Shown here piece after piece: positions 46,733 to 58,080 of a stretch of DNA of 64,000 nt (positions are counted from its first letter, which is position 1; each line of letters starts with the position of its first letter). Location: NCBI RefSeq assembly GCF_008831285.2, contig NC_045138.2, positions 19,501,934-19,565,933 on the forward strand, given 5' to 3'. The notes under the pieces are model-generated. The model saw only the letters and a program-made list of their open reading frames with translations. It was not told the DNA's origin and did no database searches. Source of the stretch: Nymphaea colorata (Eukaryota; Streptophyta; Magnoliopsida; Nymphaeales; Nymphaeaceae). The translations under genes and the position numbers were made by a program.

Positions 46733-46736
46733 ATGC

Positions 46737-47660
46737 ATGCCTCACTTTTTCTAATGCAAGATCCTCCTATGTTGTAACAGAATCATCCTCCTTATGTCTA
46801 TAAAACTTCAGAACAGGGGTCTCTGTCTCCTTGGGAGAATCATCTGATCTAACACTCTGCTTGGCAAAGTTACCCTTTGAAAACCTCAGAGGACTTTCTT
46901 TTTCTACAGCCTTAGACGATAAATTCAAGCTGAGACCAACAAAAGGATTATGCCTCGATGAGAAATTCGAGGTACCGGTTTGAAGCTGAGGGGAACAGCT
47001 AAGCAGATGCGAGCATACCCAAGCCTCTCCACTTGAGAGGTGCAGCTGTGGGCTCTAAAGCTCTAACAAAGGATCCATCCAGGCCTAAAGCAATTGAACG
47101 AAAGCTGTAATCCGTCCAGAACACGGAGGGCAGCTGAATCCACATCGGCACCGATTATTCCTCATTTATCTTCAACTCCATGCCTGACGACCACCTGCTC
47201 GCAATCAGAAAACGCCCTCCAATTGACCAGGTTCTTCGTCTCAGCACAGTGACCAGTTCCTCCTCAGACGAAACCTTCACCAGAAATCTCCCGTTGCCAA
47301 TAATAGAACATTTAAGTTTCAAAACCAACACCCACTGTCTTCTCGAGTCCTTTAAAACAAACTTATAGTCGAAGCCCACATTCTGTCGACCTCCATAAAA
47401 ACTACCAATGGCAGAGAATTGAAATCTCTGTTCCATTTTACGGTGAGCTTCACTAGGGAAGTTAATACTAACCTCATCTCCAGTTTTCTAAACAATGGCC
47501 TCAGGCCATGCGCCATCATCTGCCTCAGCGCTTCCAGTCACGACCTTTGCCCAGCTCAGTCTCCCTTTGGGAAAGGTCCCAGTAGAAGGCTGCAGACGAT
47601 GATCATCCTTCACAGGCAAGGCAGACTCAACCCCCTCCATCTCAAACGAGGTCACTGAAC
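46737..47660 (-). pseudogene. LINE ORF1 (DUF4283-like gag) remnant, unit B
   Basis: Counterpart of 27,285-28,215. The minus strand at 47,436-47,155 reads NGRFLVKVSSEEELVTVLR and GGRFLIASRW. It differs from unit A by substitutions and small gaps up to about 47,400 and is then the same. Confidence 0.7.
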
Positions 47661-48842
47661 CATCGTCAGACCATGGTTCTTTTCTGCAACTAGGGAAAAA
47701 TTACTGATAATTAAGATGTACATTTTTGTGAAATTTCAAAATAATTATGTTGGTGCAGTTCCAATTTACGAAAGTATAAAGTTAAAAAAAAAATGTAGGC
47801 ATTAATCTCAATATACAAAGTTGGTTCTATGCTCACATTGCTTGAAAAATGGGGCCTAAGAATGTTACCGGATCATTCTATTATATATTTTTTTGAAGAG
47901 AAAATTATATATATATATACTCCATCTACCAAGTATCATAAATATCTCCCTACTATCATGTGCAATTATGACTAATTAGACAATCGAAAGAAGTATCGGT
48001 AGAATACACTGCAGAAAATTTTTCTGGTTCACTCCCAATGATTGCGAGTGGTCAGGACTTTTTCTTTTCTTCTTTGTCTAGTAAAACAAATCTTTCTACG
48101 TCGAGAATTGGGAGCGATCGTGTTAGAATTTGATGTGCCCTTTATTCCAATGCAAACTGCCGACCACATGAGCCTGACCAAAAATAGTCGCTAGAAATCA
48201 CAATATTGGAAGATGACAGAGGTACGACTATTCATCATATGTATTGGAAGATTTTATGTAGACCTGTTTTGGAAGGCGGAGTCCATCTATTAGATCGTGC
48301 CTAGCAGGCCTAGGAATCAAGATTTGCGCAAACATTTTTGGACCAAGATTGTTTCATTCTTTAGCGATTTCATCGTGCCGAGCAGGGTTCTCCTTCGTTA
48401 CCATGTGATTGCTTTGCTTCTGCTGCTAGAAGGGGCGTGCCGGTATCAGCTGCAAGAGCTGATGTTGCAGAGGAGGAAAAAAATGAGGGTTTTGAACTAT
48501 GTATGCCCTTCCTCTTCTTTCATGCGTTCTCCTTGCGGGGACTCTTGACTGATAATCTGCTTATGAGAGATCGATCATTGCCTAGCTCTAAGAATATAGT
48601 CTGCTGAAATTTGTAATAAGTTTCTCTTATAATAATTCTCGCACTATAAAGTCTCAACTGCAACCGTGTCTCTATAACCACTTTAATTGCAAAACAAATT
48701 TTTGCTCAAGCAGACATGTAAAACACCAGCGTACTACGAGACAGAGAGAGATCTGAACGAGAGAGAGAGAGGACTGAGTATTAATTCGGATTAGAGCGGC
48801 ACAAAAAAGAGGGGAAGGGTCTGTTCAAAGGGTCCGAGGAGG
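47661..48842. other. 3' flank of the small membrane-protein gene, unit B
   Basis: Apparently identical to 28,217-29,398. No gene recognised. Confidence 0.5.
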
Positions 48843-49181
48843 TCAGGGAAGAAGGTCAATCCCCGCTGCTTTGCCTGCCAGGAAGAAAAGGAACATGAGC
48901 GCTGTGTAGGCTACAGCCAAGGATGAGGTGAACGCGACGGCGTTTGCGGTGGCTTGAGGTAAGCGGTGGCCGAACAACAGAAGCGCCAGGCAGAGGAAGA
49001 AGGCGAGCTGGATCGGCACCATCAGCAGAAGGTAGGAAAGCAACGCCACCAAGACGGAGGAAGGATCTTGGTCGCCCGTCCCACAGAGCATGTCTAACAC
49101 AGCAACACCAAGGACGAAGTCCACGAGAAGAAGCGATTCTGCTAATTCCTTCCACCCCATGGTTGCGTCCCGATTCGGCAT
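48843..49181 (-). CDS. Small three-pass membrane protein, family member 4 (unit B copy of member 1)
   Basis: The 112-residue product is identical to the one at 29,399-29,737, and the flanking DNA (promoter, likely 5' UTR intron 49,379-49,265, 3' flank) also shows no difference. The start (MPNRDATMGWKEL) was chosen as for member 1. The upstream extension of the frame to 49,379 crosses the proposed UTR intron. Three hydrophobic segments with the GHRLP loop before the last. Function unknown. The lack of any change in a unit otherwise clearly diverged points to recent sequence exchange with member 1. Confidence 0.65.
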   Translation of the reverse strand: MPNRDATMGWKELAESLLLVDFVLGVAVLDMLCGTGDQDPSSVLVALLSYLLLMVPIQLAFFLCLALLLFGHRLPQATANAVAFTSSLAVAYTALMFLFFLAGKAAGIDLLP

Positions 49182-49919
49182 GGAGATTTCGACTTTTTCC
49201 TTGTTGGGTAGGCAGAAGGCCTTCGCCGGTGAAGTTGGTTCTGCGACTGGAAGGGGATTCTCTCCTACAACACCACAGCAACAGAGTTTAGTTAGAAGAA
49301 ATAATGGAGAAAACAGACATGGAAGAAGTACCTGAATCTCAGGCAGAAGAATTGAGATGATAAAGAATAGAATGTTCACCTTAACGGTCCGGCAAACGCC
49401 AATACAAAGAAGAAGAAGAAGAAGATGACGAAGCAGAGAGCGATGAAGTCTTGTGCAGGTTTTAAAGGCAGAGAAAGGGCCCCAGCAGAGGGGATCATGG
49501 ACTTTTGAGCAGTGGGTAGTAATCTGCTCACTTATCCAAAAACACGCAAGATTTTGGTAGTAGGATAGGTTTGCCTAATTATATCAAGGGCAAAATTGGT
49601 ATGTGCACATATTTGCTCAAATTTACATCTATTGGGAGAGCAGTGATGACAATGCTGACGTGGACAATTAACATACTACCACATTTAACAAGCAAAGTAA
49701 ATAAATAAATATTGGATTTTTTTAATTCAATTGGTTAGAAGACATCCAATGAATTGTCCAAGTTTGAATTTAGCTGAATCGGATGTAAGTCAGCACAAAA
49801 TTACTAATACATTTTTTCTGGTAAATGTACAAAAATAATAAAAATATAATTGGAAATGAAAACAAAGACATTACCATAAAGAACTGTTTTTCATCTTCCG
49901 AGTAAGTACGCAATATTGA

Positions 49920-50876
49920 ACGCCTTTGCTTTCATTTCTAGAAACCTCCACATGGCATAGAACAAAAAAATCTAAGAAAAGACGTGCTTTAAAAAAAAAC
50001 AATTTTAAGAAATTAAAAAATAAAAAAAAGGAATTTAGAAAACATAAACTTTTAAAATGTTTGGATATTTTACTCAATTTAAAAAAATAAAGGAAATAAT
50101 AAATATATTGAGATGGGGTACGTTTTCGGACTTGATAGCTAGAAATGTACGATGATCACAACGTCTTATTAGTCTTCCAGAAGATAAAGAAAGTGGAAGC
50201 TGTCGAACCTTTTATTGCCACATGGATATAAATCCAAGACCCGGCCTGACTTTTCTCAACTTTCCAATCTCTCCGGCGCAGATGTAGACTCAAGTTTCCA
50301 AAATTAGTGCACAGCTCTAACTCAAAGTCTCCGGCAAGATAGGGTTTAATATTTTAAAAAAAAAATTAACCTGACTAAGAGAAAACAGGAAAAAAAAAAA
50401 GTATTTAAAAAAACATACCGAGCCAACCCGACCAACAGCTTAGCACGGGCACGGTATGCCTGCATATGATTGAAGATGGAAAAAATGTGTGAGTTCCACT
50501 CAGCATGAACTTAGTTTCTTTGTTTGACTTTGTTAACCAGTGAATCTCCACATCTTTTAATCGACTTTCTTGGTCGCTAAGCTGGAAAAGTTTGGTATGA
50601 TTCATACCGATCTGTTAATTAATCGTCTAAAGACGCCAACGAGATCCGTATGGTCTGTTTCAAAACGACATGTTATACATATACCACTTTTCTCAGTCCC
50701 TCTTGTCTTCATTTTTATCATTTCACTAAGAACATATGATATGATTGTATATAAGGATGTCGATAGATTTGATGATCGGATATTCAACTGAACTGTTTAG
50801 TAAATTTAATACAGATATTACTTATCTTGTGTGTCAGGTGTTTGATTATTTATTGGGCCGACAGCCAATATAGGTC

Positions 50877-50908
<32 letters not shown>

Positions 50909-51564
50909 AGTTGTTTCATAAATCTACTTGAATGATGTATTATTTGGTTTGCTAAAGGCCGGCAACATCTACAAAACGTCGGCACCTACAAATAAGGCTG
51001 CGCACTTTTTGGGCAGACATGCTAAAAGAGTTGCAAGTGGACACCCTGCCCCTTCGTGTTTGAACAATGTCCGGCAACAAACTAGCTAGCCTGAATGAAC
51101 CCAATAATATATACGTAGCAAGTGATGGCGCATGAAGGATGACCTCATCTCAAATGTCTCTGAAGCGGCAACGTGGTGACGCGTGAGTTGGCCTCATATG
51201 TGTCTTCACTCGAATGACGTTGGGATCAACGTCAGAGCGCGACAGAATGGGCTCAAGTACAGCGACCACTAGCCAACCGACCATGGAGAGTAAGTACAAA
51301 AGTGTTGACTGCCCACAATACCCCTCCACGTTTTTTTTCTCCCTGCCTCTCAACCTTTTGACTATTGAGGGTATTATTATAAATTGTATTGTTTCCTTTC
51401 CATTCCATTCACTTTTATCCAAACAATCTTTTATAATCACCTCTTTCCATTCCCTTCCCTTCCCTTCCCTTTCTCTTCCATTTCCTTCCCTTTCCATTCC
51501 TTTCCCTTCCTTTCCATTCCTTTTCCTCCCTTTCCCTCCAACCAAACAGGGCGTTAGCGGCAAC
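49920..51564. other. Intergenic, no gene recognised
   Basis: In unit B this 1.6-kb stretch stands where unit A has about 5 kb, including family member 2 and the inverted repeats. It holds an A-rich stretch (about 49,990-50,100), a TA run at 50,880-50,908 and a purine/pyrimidine-asymmetric tract of CCCTTCCCTTCC type at about 51,440-51,540. No family member was found here. Confidence 0.5.
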
Positions 51565-51770
51565 CTTTTTCTATGCTCATAAACCAGTTCTAGATTGATT
51601 TACGCCAATAAAAGTCCGTGTACGCATGTTGTTATTGGCCAGGTGACGCATTAAATTTGTAATGAAGCAGATAGTAAGTCGCAGGCTTTGAAACGCTTCT
51701 AAAATGCATAATATTTAAAAATATAAAGGTGAAGTGTTTCATATTGAACGAGAATTTCAATGAATATCTA
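51565..51770. repeat. Segmental duplication block (partner 35,445-35,690)
   Basis: Shares TATTGGCCAGGTGACGCATT and AAGTCGCAGGCTTTGAAA with unit A in the same orientation. Confidence 0.85.
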
Positions 51771-51899
51771 AAGTCCACTATTCACTATTCAGACTCAGTT
51801 TTGATCCATCATGTAACAATCATATGCCGATTTCGCTCTTTCATAGAACAACGCTGCTTTTTTTAACAATTATTTTACGAATCCATGGTTGGTTGGCTA

Positions 51900-52165
51900 A
51901 TGGTTGATGTACACAAAAATAGATGGCCAATGTTGCAGCGTTACCTTTGAATGTAGGGGTACCCCTCCTCTCTTGCATACCTTATAGCGTGACCTTTAAA
52001 TGGAAGCTGGTGTGGAACTAAATTTTGTATATCAATAATTTATGCTTTCAACATTCAAATTAAGATGGAGAAGAAAAGGATCCATCGTCAGACATGCTTG
52101 AAAAACGATTCAAACACTGAAGCTGAACGTGTGGATGTCATCGTTCAAATGGACGCGCTTTTGTT
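51900..52165. repeat. Dispersed repeat R52 (partners near 35.9-36.0 and 59.4-59.6 kb)
   Basis: Shares GGTACCCCTCCTCTCTTGCA-like sequence, GGAACTAAATTTT, TTCAAATTAAGATG and GTGTGGATGTCATCGTTCA with 59,395-59,625. A shorter, more diverged match lies at 35,920-36,030. Confidence 0.7.
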
Positions 52166-52310
52166 TTGAGCAATGCCTACTTAACTGGTTTTCCATGTCT
52201 CGTATGGCCGCACTCATCGTTAGTTATGTCTTGCAGTGTTAACTTTTTATTAGCTAAGTTTCAACATTCCCTTTCTTTCTGTGGTCTACTTCATTATTTA
52301 TATAATGAGG

Positions 52311-52720
52311 ATTTCTACAGTAGCATCAAGAAATAATAGCATAAATTATTTGTCTCTGGGATGCTTCCACCATTAAAGTGGATACAATCTTCACTTATCA
52401 AGTCATGGCAATGGTCGTGGACATGAAATTAAATTACTGATTATGAATCAGGTATTCACAAAACAAACGAGAGACGAATTTGGGACGTATATATGGAAGC
52501 AGATCCAGAAGCATCTAGAGGATAACCACCCTCACTGTCGATCTTTTTGAATGACATTCTCTATTGTTTTATCACGTTATCTACTCTTTGATTACCTGGG
52601 TGACATAATCAGTTGTTTGATGAGCTGATTGACATAGACCATTTAAGAGAAACAAATGTTCCATCACTCCAGCGACATTATCCAATTCCGTAAGACATTA
52701 GCCACTGTTTGATTACTGTA
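52311..52720. repeat. Dispersed repeat R20, copy 3
   Basis: Starts GAGGATTTCTACAGTAGCAT and follows copy 1 (20.7 kb) through AGCAGATCCAGAAGCATCTA and GAGCTGATTGACATAGACCA to about 52,720. It has no counterpart at the matching place in unit A, so it arrived after the segmental duplication or was lost there. Confidence 0.8.
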
Positions 52721-53129
52721 GCGCAGGGGCAGAACCAAGAAGCTCTAGCTACCTATAAGTTTTTAGATTTTAAAAAAAAAAAATTGCTGAAAAATATCAA
52801 TATAAAAAAAAAAAAATTGGCGTCTTTGTAGGCAATTATCCATTTGAGTTCACAACCATGAGAGTTCATATTCATGGAGACAGTTCAGAATGTCTTTCTA
52901 AAGCCTCACCAATAAGAAGAAGATTTTAGTTCTTATAACATGTAGGAAGAAAGCATCTTAGCCACAGTTTCTCTGAGAAGTAGCTATTAATAAAATTAAC
53001 TATACAGAATAAGCAAGCCCTTGTATGATTCGACCTTAAAATGCCCTGAACTGGTTGTATACAGAATAAGCAACAAAAATCGGTTTCGAAATAGAGTGAA
53101 TTGGCTTAGATGCACCAGGAAACTATCAA

Positions 53130-53560
53130 GAACTCCATGAACCAGCGTATATGATATGGATCCTGGATACTACTAAATTCAAGCTTTATGACCCAGATCC
53201 AATTTATCTGCTTGAATCTTAAACTGGTCTGAGTACCTACGCGATCCAAAACAAACTGGAAGGTTGGATCTAATTATCAACATGGATCCTAGAATCAAAA
53301 TCCAAATTGCAGTCCTGGTGCTCCACAGAACAGATCTGAGTGCCATGGCAAGTTGGCGAGCAGGCCCGGATCCAAACTAATACACAATTCCTTATTGGGT
53401 CTTGATTGGATCCACAGGAACCTGTAACCAGGATGCAAAATCCATAACCCAGAACAGGTCCTTGACTAAATGGATTCAGGTTGGAAGCTAAGTCAATCAG
53501 ATTTCAATATTGTACGAACCAAACTTGATCCATTAATACTATATTGGTCCAGTTTAGTTT
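53130..53560. repeat. Segmental duplication block (partner 38,150-38,560)
   Basis: Shares CCATGAACCAGCGTATATGA and the GGATCC-rich series that follows with unit A, in the same order and orientation. Confidence 0.88.
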
Positions 53561-53794
53561 GAGCTGTAATAAAAAATGTTTGCATATAATATAGGACACT
53601 GTTCGAATAAATAATTTATGAGAAATGTGAGGTGGGAGACCTGCGAATGATGAAGTTGGCGGTATTCTATTTTCTTTCAGGTGGTCTTGCTGGGTTACCA
53701 TGTGTTATATACGTCGTGATCAGTTTGTTTTGAAAAGTGGGAAGCCATTTTGTTGGAATTTATGTTGCCGTTAATGAACTGTCAAAGAACACAT

Positions 53795-53798
<4 letters not shown>

Positions 53799-53885
<87 letters not shown>
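53799..53885. repeat. Long (AT)n microsatellite
   Basis: About 87 bases of uninterrupted alternating AT, the longest simple repeat in the window. Confidence 0.95.
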
Positions 53886-53887
<2 letters not shown>

Positions 53888-53999
53888 GGTCCACCGGCTA
53901 TCAATCAACGAGGTAACCAAACTATATTTTTTAAAAATGTTATGCAGTTCAATTATATTTTCCTAAATCTTTAAAGGGGCCACAGATTTTTTTGTAAAT

Positions 54000-54215
54000 T
54001 GTAATGGACAAATTTTTTTCCCCAAAATCAAGTATTCCCTACATTTGCTCTTATTTCCTATTAACAAAAGAACTTCATTTTACATACAAAGAAGGTAACA
54101 TGTGTGCTGATCATTTTGTCTCACGAGTCTTTCTTTGGAGTAACCGTTCCTATCAATATAGTCATTTACATCGATTGATTGATGAAGATTTGATTGATGT
54201 AGTTCTACCTCATGC
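54000..54215 (+). pseudogene. Possible retroelement RNase H-like remnant
   Basis: The plus-strand frame contains LHFTYKEGNMCADHFVSR, resembling the conserved HVxREGNxxAD motif near the C-terminus of plant LINE RNase H domains. Sequence on either side is not recognisable. Short and uncertain. Confidence 0.3.
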
Positions 54216-54639
54216 TATAGTTATTAATGTAGTTCTAAACCATTCTTATGTAAAAAAAAAAAAAAAGCTCCGTTCTAATGACATTTTACTTCTCAAATGT
54301 TGTTTTGAGGGTGTTTGGACCACCTCAAAAATGGGTTGAGTTTGCTTTTATGTTTGAATAACCTAATACCCCAAACGCAACCAAAAACTTTTTCTTTTGT
54401 GCCTTCAATAATTTCAGAATGATCACCCTATTAGATGAAATCATGAAAGGATGCCCGATTAGATGAAAGGGAGAAAATGTTCGTTTTCCTCTTCCTCCCT
54501 CTCCCTTTTCTCTCATTTCTTCGGATGCTCTTACTCATGAATAAAGGACACCAAACTCTATTTTTAGAATCGTTATGTAGTTCAATTATATTTTCAGAAA
54601 CCTTTAAAGAGGCCAAATAAAGGTTTGTGTAAATTATAA

Positions 54640-54775
54640 CAGATATTTTCTCTCTCTCTCTCTCATGAATCATAGAAAGTCTTAATCGCCTCTGTCTCTC
54701 TCACATATGAATAATATCGGATGAACTTTTCATGGTAGATCAAGACACAGAATTAAGGGCGCTTGAAGGAGGCGC
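54640..54775. repeat. Repeat pair, copy 1 (partner 55,945-56,103)
   Basis: Shares CTCTCTCTCTC, TCTTAATCGCCTCTGTCTCT-like sequence, GGATGAACTTTTCAT and GCGCTTGAAGGAG with 55,945-56,103. The second copy directly precedes the block containing family member 5. Confidence 0.8.
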
Positions 54776-55944
54776 TGGCTAATTATCACTGATCGTGCGA
54801 GAGGCGCGTTTGGTACTCCCTCAACAGAGATTTGACCCATGTTTTTGACTGGACAGGATGGTAGTGTGATTTCCAAGTCAGAGATTTGACCGTGTTTTTT
54901 TACAGTGTAGTGTGATAGACAACGGTCTGTTTACTTAAGATTACGAAACTTTATTCTCAAAATTAATTAATATTGTGTTTCAGGCGTTTGTGGAAGCAAT
55001 GAGGCTTGGCCTCGATGTGCAGTCTCAGGCGTTTCACAAGTTCAGGCGATGACAGAGGTCTGAACTCGCCGATTTTTAGAAAATCAAGGAGTCTTCATAA
55101 ATCCTGAAACTTGGTCCACAGTTTGAGCACGAGCAGGGGATTGGACGCCCCAAGTTTCAGCCAAAACGAATAATCCTACAGGAAACGCGATGAGGATGAA
55201 GTTCCATGTCGCCTGCGTCTTCTTGCTTCAGAACAACGACTCTCGGCCACGCAGCCGATCTTCTTCTTCTATTGATTTCGCCTCAGAATGGAGAGATTCA
55301 ACTATGTAATGACCAGCAATCAATCAATAATCGAAATAAGCATGAGAATACAGAGATAGATCACCAGATTTCATGAATGTCTAACGAAAATTGGGTCGCA
55401 GTCGCCTATGGGCGGAGAACCACCACCAGCGCCGCCGATTTCCGCCTTATTCCGGCCGGAAGAGGGAGCTCCGTCGTTTCAACTTGGATTCGCCTCAAAC
55501 TTGGTAGATACCTTCGTTAGGATGTGGCGGATCGAATGGTATTGGAAGCCCCTTCATATCGCCGGCCGATCGTCGGTAATTTATCCAGAAACAGTCGCTG
55601 TCTGGCGGAATACTGTGAACAGAACGGAGGAGAGGTATTTTGTTCGAACCTCGCTCAAATCGTCATCAAATCTCCTCAAACTTGGTGGAGTTGTCCGTGA
55701 GGACCAGACGGATCTTTTAGAATCACAAGCCCCATCAAAAGAAGAAGAAGAAGGACGAGTGGGTCTCGGCCTCAGCTCTTTCTTTCTTTCTTTTTGGTGG
55801 TATTAGGGCAGCTAAGTCCCAAATACTACAACAAAATAACAAAACTAAAATAAAAACAGCCGTTTCTTTCGTCCACTTGTCGAGCAAAGACCATGAGAAA
55901 GAGGGGAAAACAGAAAGAAACCTTTATCGACCCCCTTCTTGTTC
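54776..55944. other. Intergenic; one uncertain plus-strand open frame
   Basis: A 132-codon frame (55,408-55,806) begins MGGEPPPAPPISALFRPEEG. It has no recognisable domain and occurs in GC-richer sequence of repeat-like character (GCCGGCCGATCGTCG). I do not call it a gene. Confidence 0.35.
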
Positions 55945-56320
55945 TCTTTTCTCTCTCTCTCTCTCTCTCTCACATCATGAGTCAGAGAAGTTTTAATCGC
56001 CTCTGTCTCTCTCTCGCTCTCTCTCTCATATGAATGATATTGGATGAACTTTTCATTGTCGATGAAAACAGACAGAAGAAAGAGCGCTTGAAGGAGATGA
56101 TTGCGGTTAACACGAAACCGAAACAAACCAGACAATAAATGGAGTACTTCTCTATTAGATACATTCTTAAACTTTGCAGACACAAGTACAGAGCATCTAC
56201 AAGACTTATACGGTATACCGCTAGATTATAACAGGATCAAGACAACCAGAAAATCAAACCTATTTTCAACTTAAGCAGCAAAGGCAAAAGGTCCATTGAA
56301 GGGAATTGAGAGTTCCAAAG

Positions 56321-56632
56321 TCACTGGCGGGCTTGTCCGGCGCTCATCTTCAGAAGAATGATCCAGAGGAACCCAAAGCCGGAGGTGAGAAGCGCACCGG
56401 CCCTAGTCCACCGCAGAGCGTCGACGATGGAACCAGGCAATTGGTCGCCGAGGAAGAAGAGGAACAGGGAGCTGAAGAAGGTGATGATGAGCCCGACCAA
56501 AGCTAGGAGGAGGCCCGGAAACAGACACGAGAGGGAAGCTCCTTCTCCGGCTTGAGGCATCCAATTAAGCAGCAGCAGCAACATCGGGAAAGAAAAAAGG
56601 AACATCGGCTTCCGCCATTCCCCATCCGCCAT
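56321..56632 (-). CDS. Small three-pass membrane protein, family member 5 (unit B)
   Basis: An intact 103-residue frame starting MADGEWRKPMFLFSF. Hydrophobic segments lie at about residues 8-24, 33-57 (LLLALVGLIITFFSSLFLFF) and 74-95. The loop GDQLPGSIVDALRWTRA precedes the last, and the tail is short and basic (KMSAGQARQ). A consensus TATA box (TATAAAAG, 56,702-56,695) lies 63 bases upstream. Its unit A partner at 39.5 kb is a pseudogene. The layout of segments matches the proteins at 29.4, 34.4 and 48.8 kb although sequence identity is low. The family is not one I recognise. Secretory or organellar membrane location is inferred from hydrophobicity only. Confidence 0.7.
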   Translation of the reverse strand: MADGEWRKPMFLFSFPMLLLLLNWMPQAGEGASLSCLFPGLLLALVGLIITFFSSLFLFFLGDQLPGSIVDALRWTRAGALLTSGFGFLWIILLKMSAGQARQ

Positions 56633-56694
56633 GGCACCTACAGTGAGAGAGAGGGAAAGAGAGAGTTGAGGTGGGTGAGCTCACGCCGGCTTCT

Positions 56695-56702
56695 CTTTTA
56701 TA
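56695..56702 (-). promoter_or_regulatory. TATA box of family member 5
   Basis: TATAAAAG on the minus strand, with GAGAAG following, 63 bases before the start codon. The same element stands before the decayed copy at about 39,895-39,902. Confidence 0.65.
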
Positions 56703-58080
56703 ATGGGAGAGACAGAGACTGTGATTGCCGGGATTGAATGTGCCCATTTTGATGGTGTGCTTATGAAGACTTTTGCCGGGCATCGGGTGTGATCAATGAT
56801 CATCAATACCTTTGCCGGCAATCGGGATTGAATGTGCTCATTTTGATGTGTGGATAAATTTGGCTATACATTTTCATTTTATCAGGCATTTGAGTCTTTG
56901 TGTTCATGGTGGTGAGTATTTTTTCATCACTCAATTTATTAGTTTCAAATTCGATCTACCTTTACCTTTCGTTAGTGTTTGGAATAGTTCTATCTCCCAT
57001 ACAACCCCCTCTCACTTTTGGTACAACATGTTTTTTGTTCTTTTTTTTCATCTGTCTTGCTGACCTCTCAGCGTCCGTGTTTCCATCTTGGCCTCTCTCA
57101 TCTACCCGTGAGTTCACGTTTTCTTCCTGCTACCTGGCTTCCTTCGGTCCTTTTGTCGCGTCGCTCCCACCCCGTTACCTTTGGTCTTCTGGCTCCTCTC
57201 CTCGTACCATTGCTTTTATCTGGCTTCTTTTTAGTGGCCATATCAATACTTTTGACCACCTCCAGTGCCTTGGCATTAGTTTAGCTAACCAGTATCTCAT
57301 CTGTCTTGTCGCGACTGAGTCTCGGGTTCACATTTTTACTTCTTGTTCTTTCTTCTTTAGTGTCATTGCTTCTACCTGACCTTTCTTTAGTGTCACTGCT
57401 TCTATCTGACTTTCTCTTGTTAGTAGCCTTTCAAACCCACCATTCATTCGTTTTTTTTTTTCTTTTGTCATTCTCTCCACCTGTCTGCTTTCTGGGGTTG
57501 TGTTTGAAGGTCGTGGCTCATTTCAGTTTGGTGGCGCATTTGGGAGGAGTGCAACAACAGGGTCTTCAGGGGTCAGATTCTTGTGGCTCGTCTTGTGCAA
57601 GGGGATGTTCAGTTTGTCATTCGATTAAAGCGTTGTTGTTCGTTTGTGGCTGGGTGACTGTGTTGTTCCGTCTTTTCTCTCTCACCCCGCCTCTCTTCTT
57701 TTTCTGGGCACTATATTGTATATTTTTTCTTCTTACTTTTGTTTTTGTGGTTTGTTTTTGTATATAAGGGACCTCTTGTTTCCAAATTTTGTTATATATT
57801 TTCATTTTATCGATTTTTTCTCTCTCCTTGCAGTGGTTGTGGCCCATCTTTCCTTCTAGCACACTGTTGCTTCCATGTCATTTCTCCCCAGCAGTGGAGA
57901 TGGCATTGAATCCCTTTTCTTTTCTCTTGTTTATTGCATCTTCCCTACTGATCAGCCTTTCCTCCTAATTACAGAATTAACCACGTAACAAGATTTTTAA
58001 CAGTTTCACGTTCGAGAAAGAGTTGCCCTTTTCGGTCGGGTATTTGACGAATATGTTGGTCTCCAAATCCGCATTGACCA

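Larger units (their letters stand above)
41366..49919. repeat. Segmental duplication unit B, left half (partner 23,830-30,469)
   Basis: Arm 1 (41,366 to about 43,100) matches 23,830-25,643 with many substitutions and small gaps. Arm 2 (46,737-49,919) matches 27,285-30,469. Between them lies copia DNA (about 43,104-46,732) in place of about 1.6 kb of LINE. From about 47,405 to 49,834 I saw no difference from unit A. The first clear indel is an extra ATAAAAAT-like insertion near 49,838. Confidence 0.9.
56220..58080. repeat. Segmental duplication block (partner 39,400-40,290)
   Basis: Left part (56,220 to about 56,715) and right part (about 57,868-58,080) match unit A. The middle (56,715-57,867) is extra in unit B. 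It includes a 50-bp near-duplicate (TTTGCCGG...GGGATTGAATGTGC near 56,730 and 56,812) and long pyrimidine-rich sequence with no gene. Confidence 0.85.

Noticed and set aside
53799-53885. CRISPR-like or satellite array
   Set aside because: It is a plain AT dinucleotide run. No spacer-repeat architecture exists anywhere in the window.
55408-55806. 132-codon frame starting MGGEPPPAPP
   Set aside because: No recognisable domain, and the composition and surroundings look repeat-derived. A search for homologues would be decisive.
56812-57767. Long hydrophobic plus-strand frames
   Set aside because: They follow from pyrimidine-rich sequence, which translates as Ser/Phe/Leu. The stretch is absent from the matching unit A block and has no domain.
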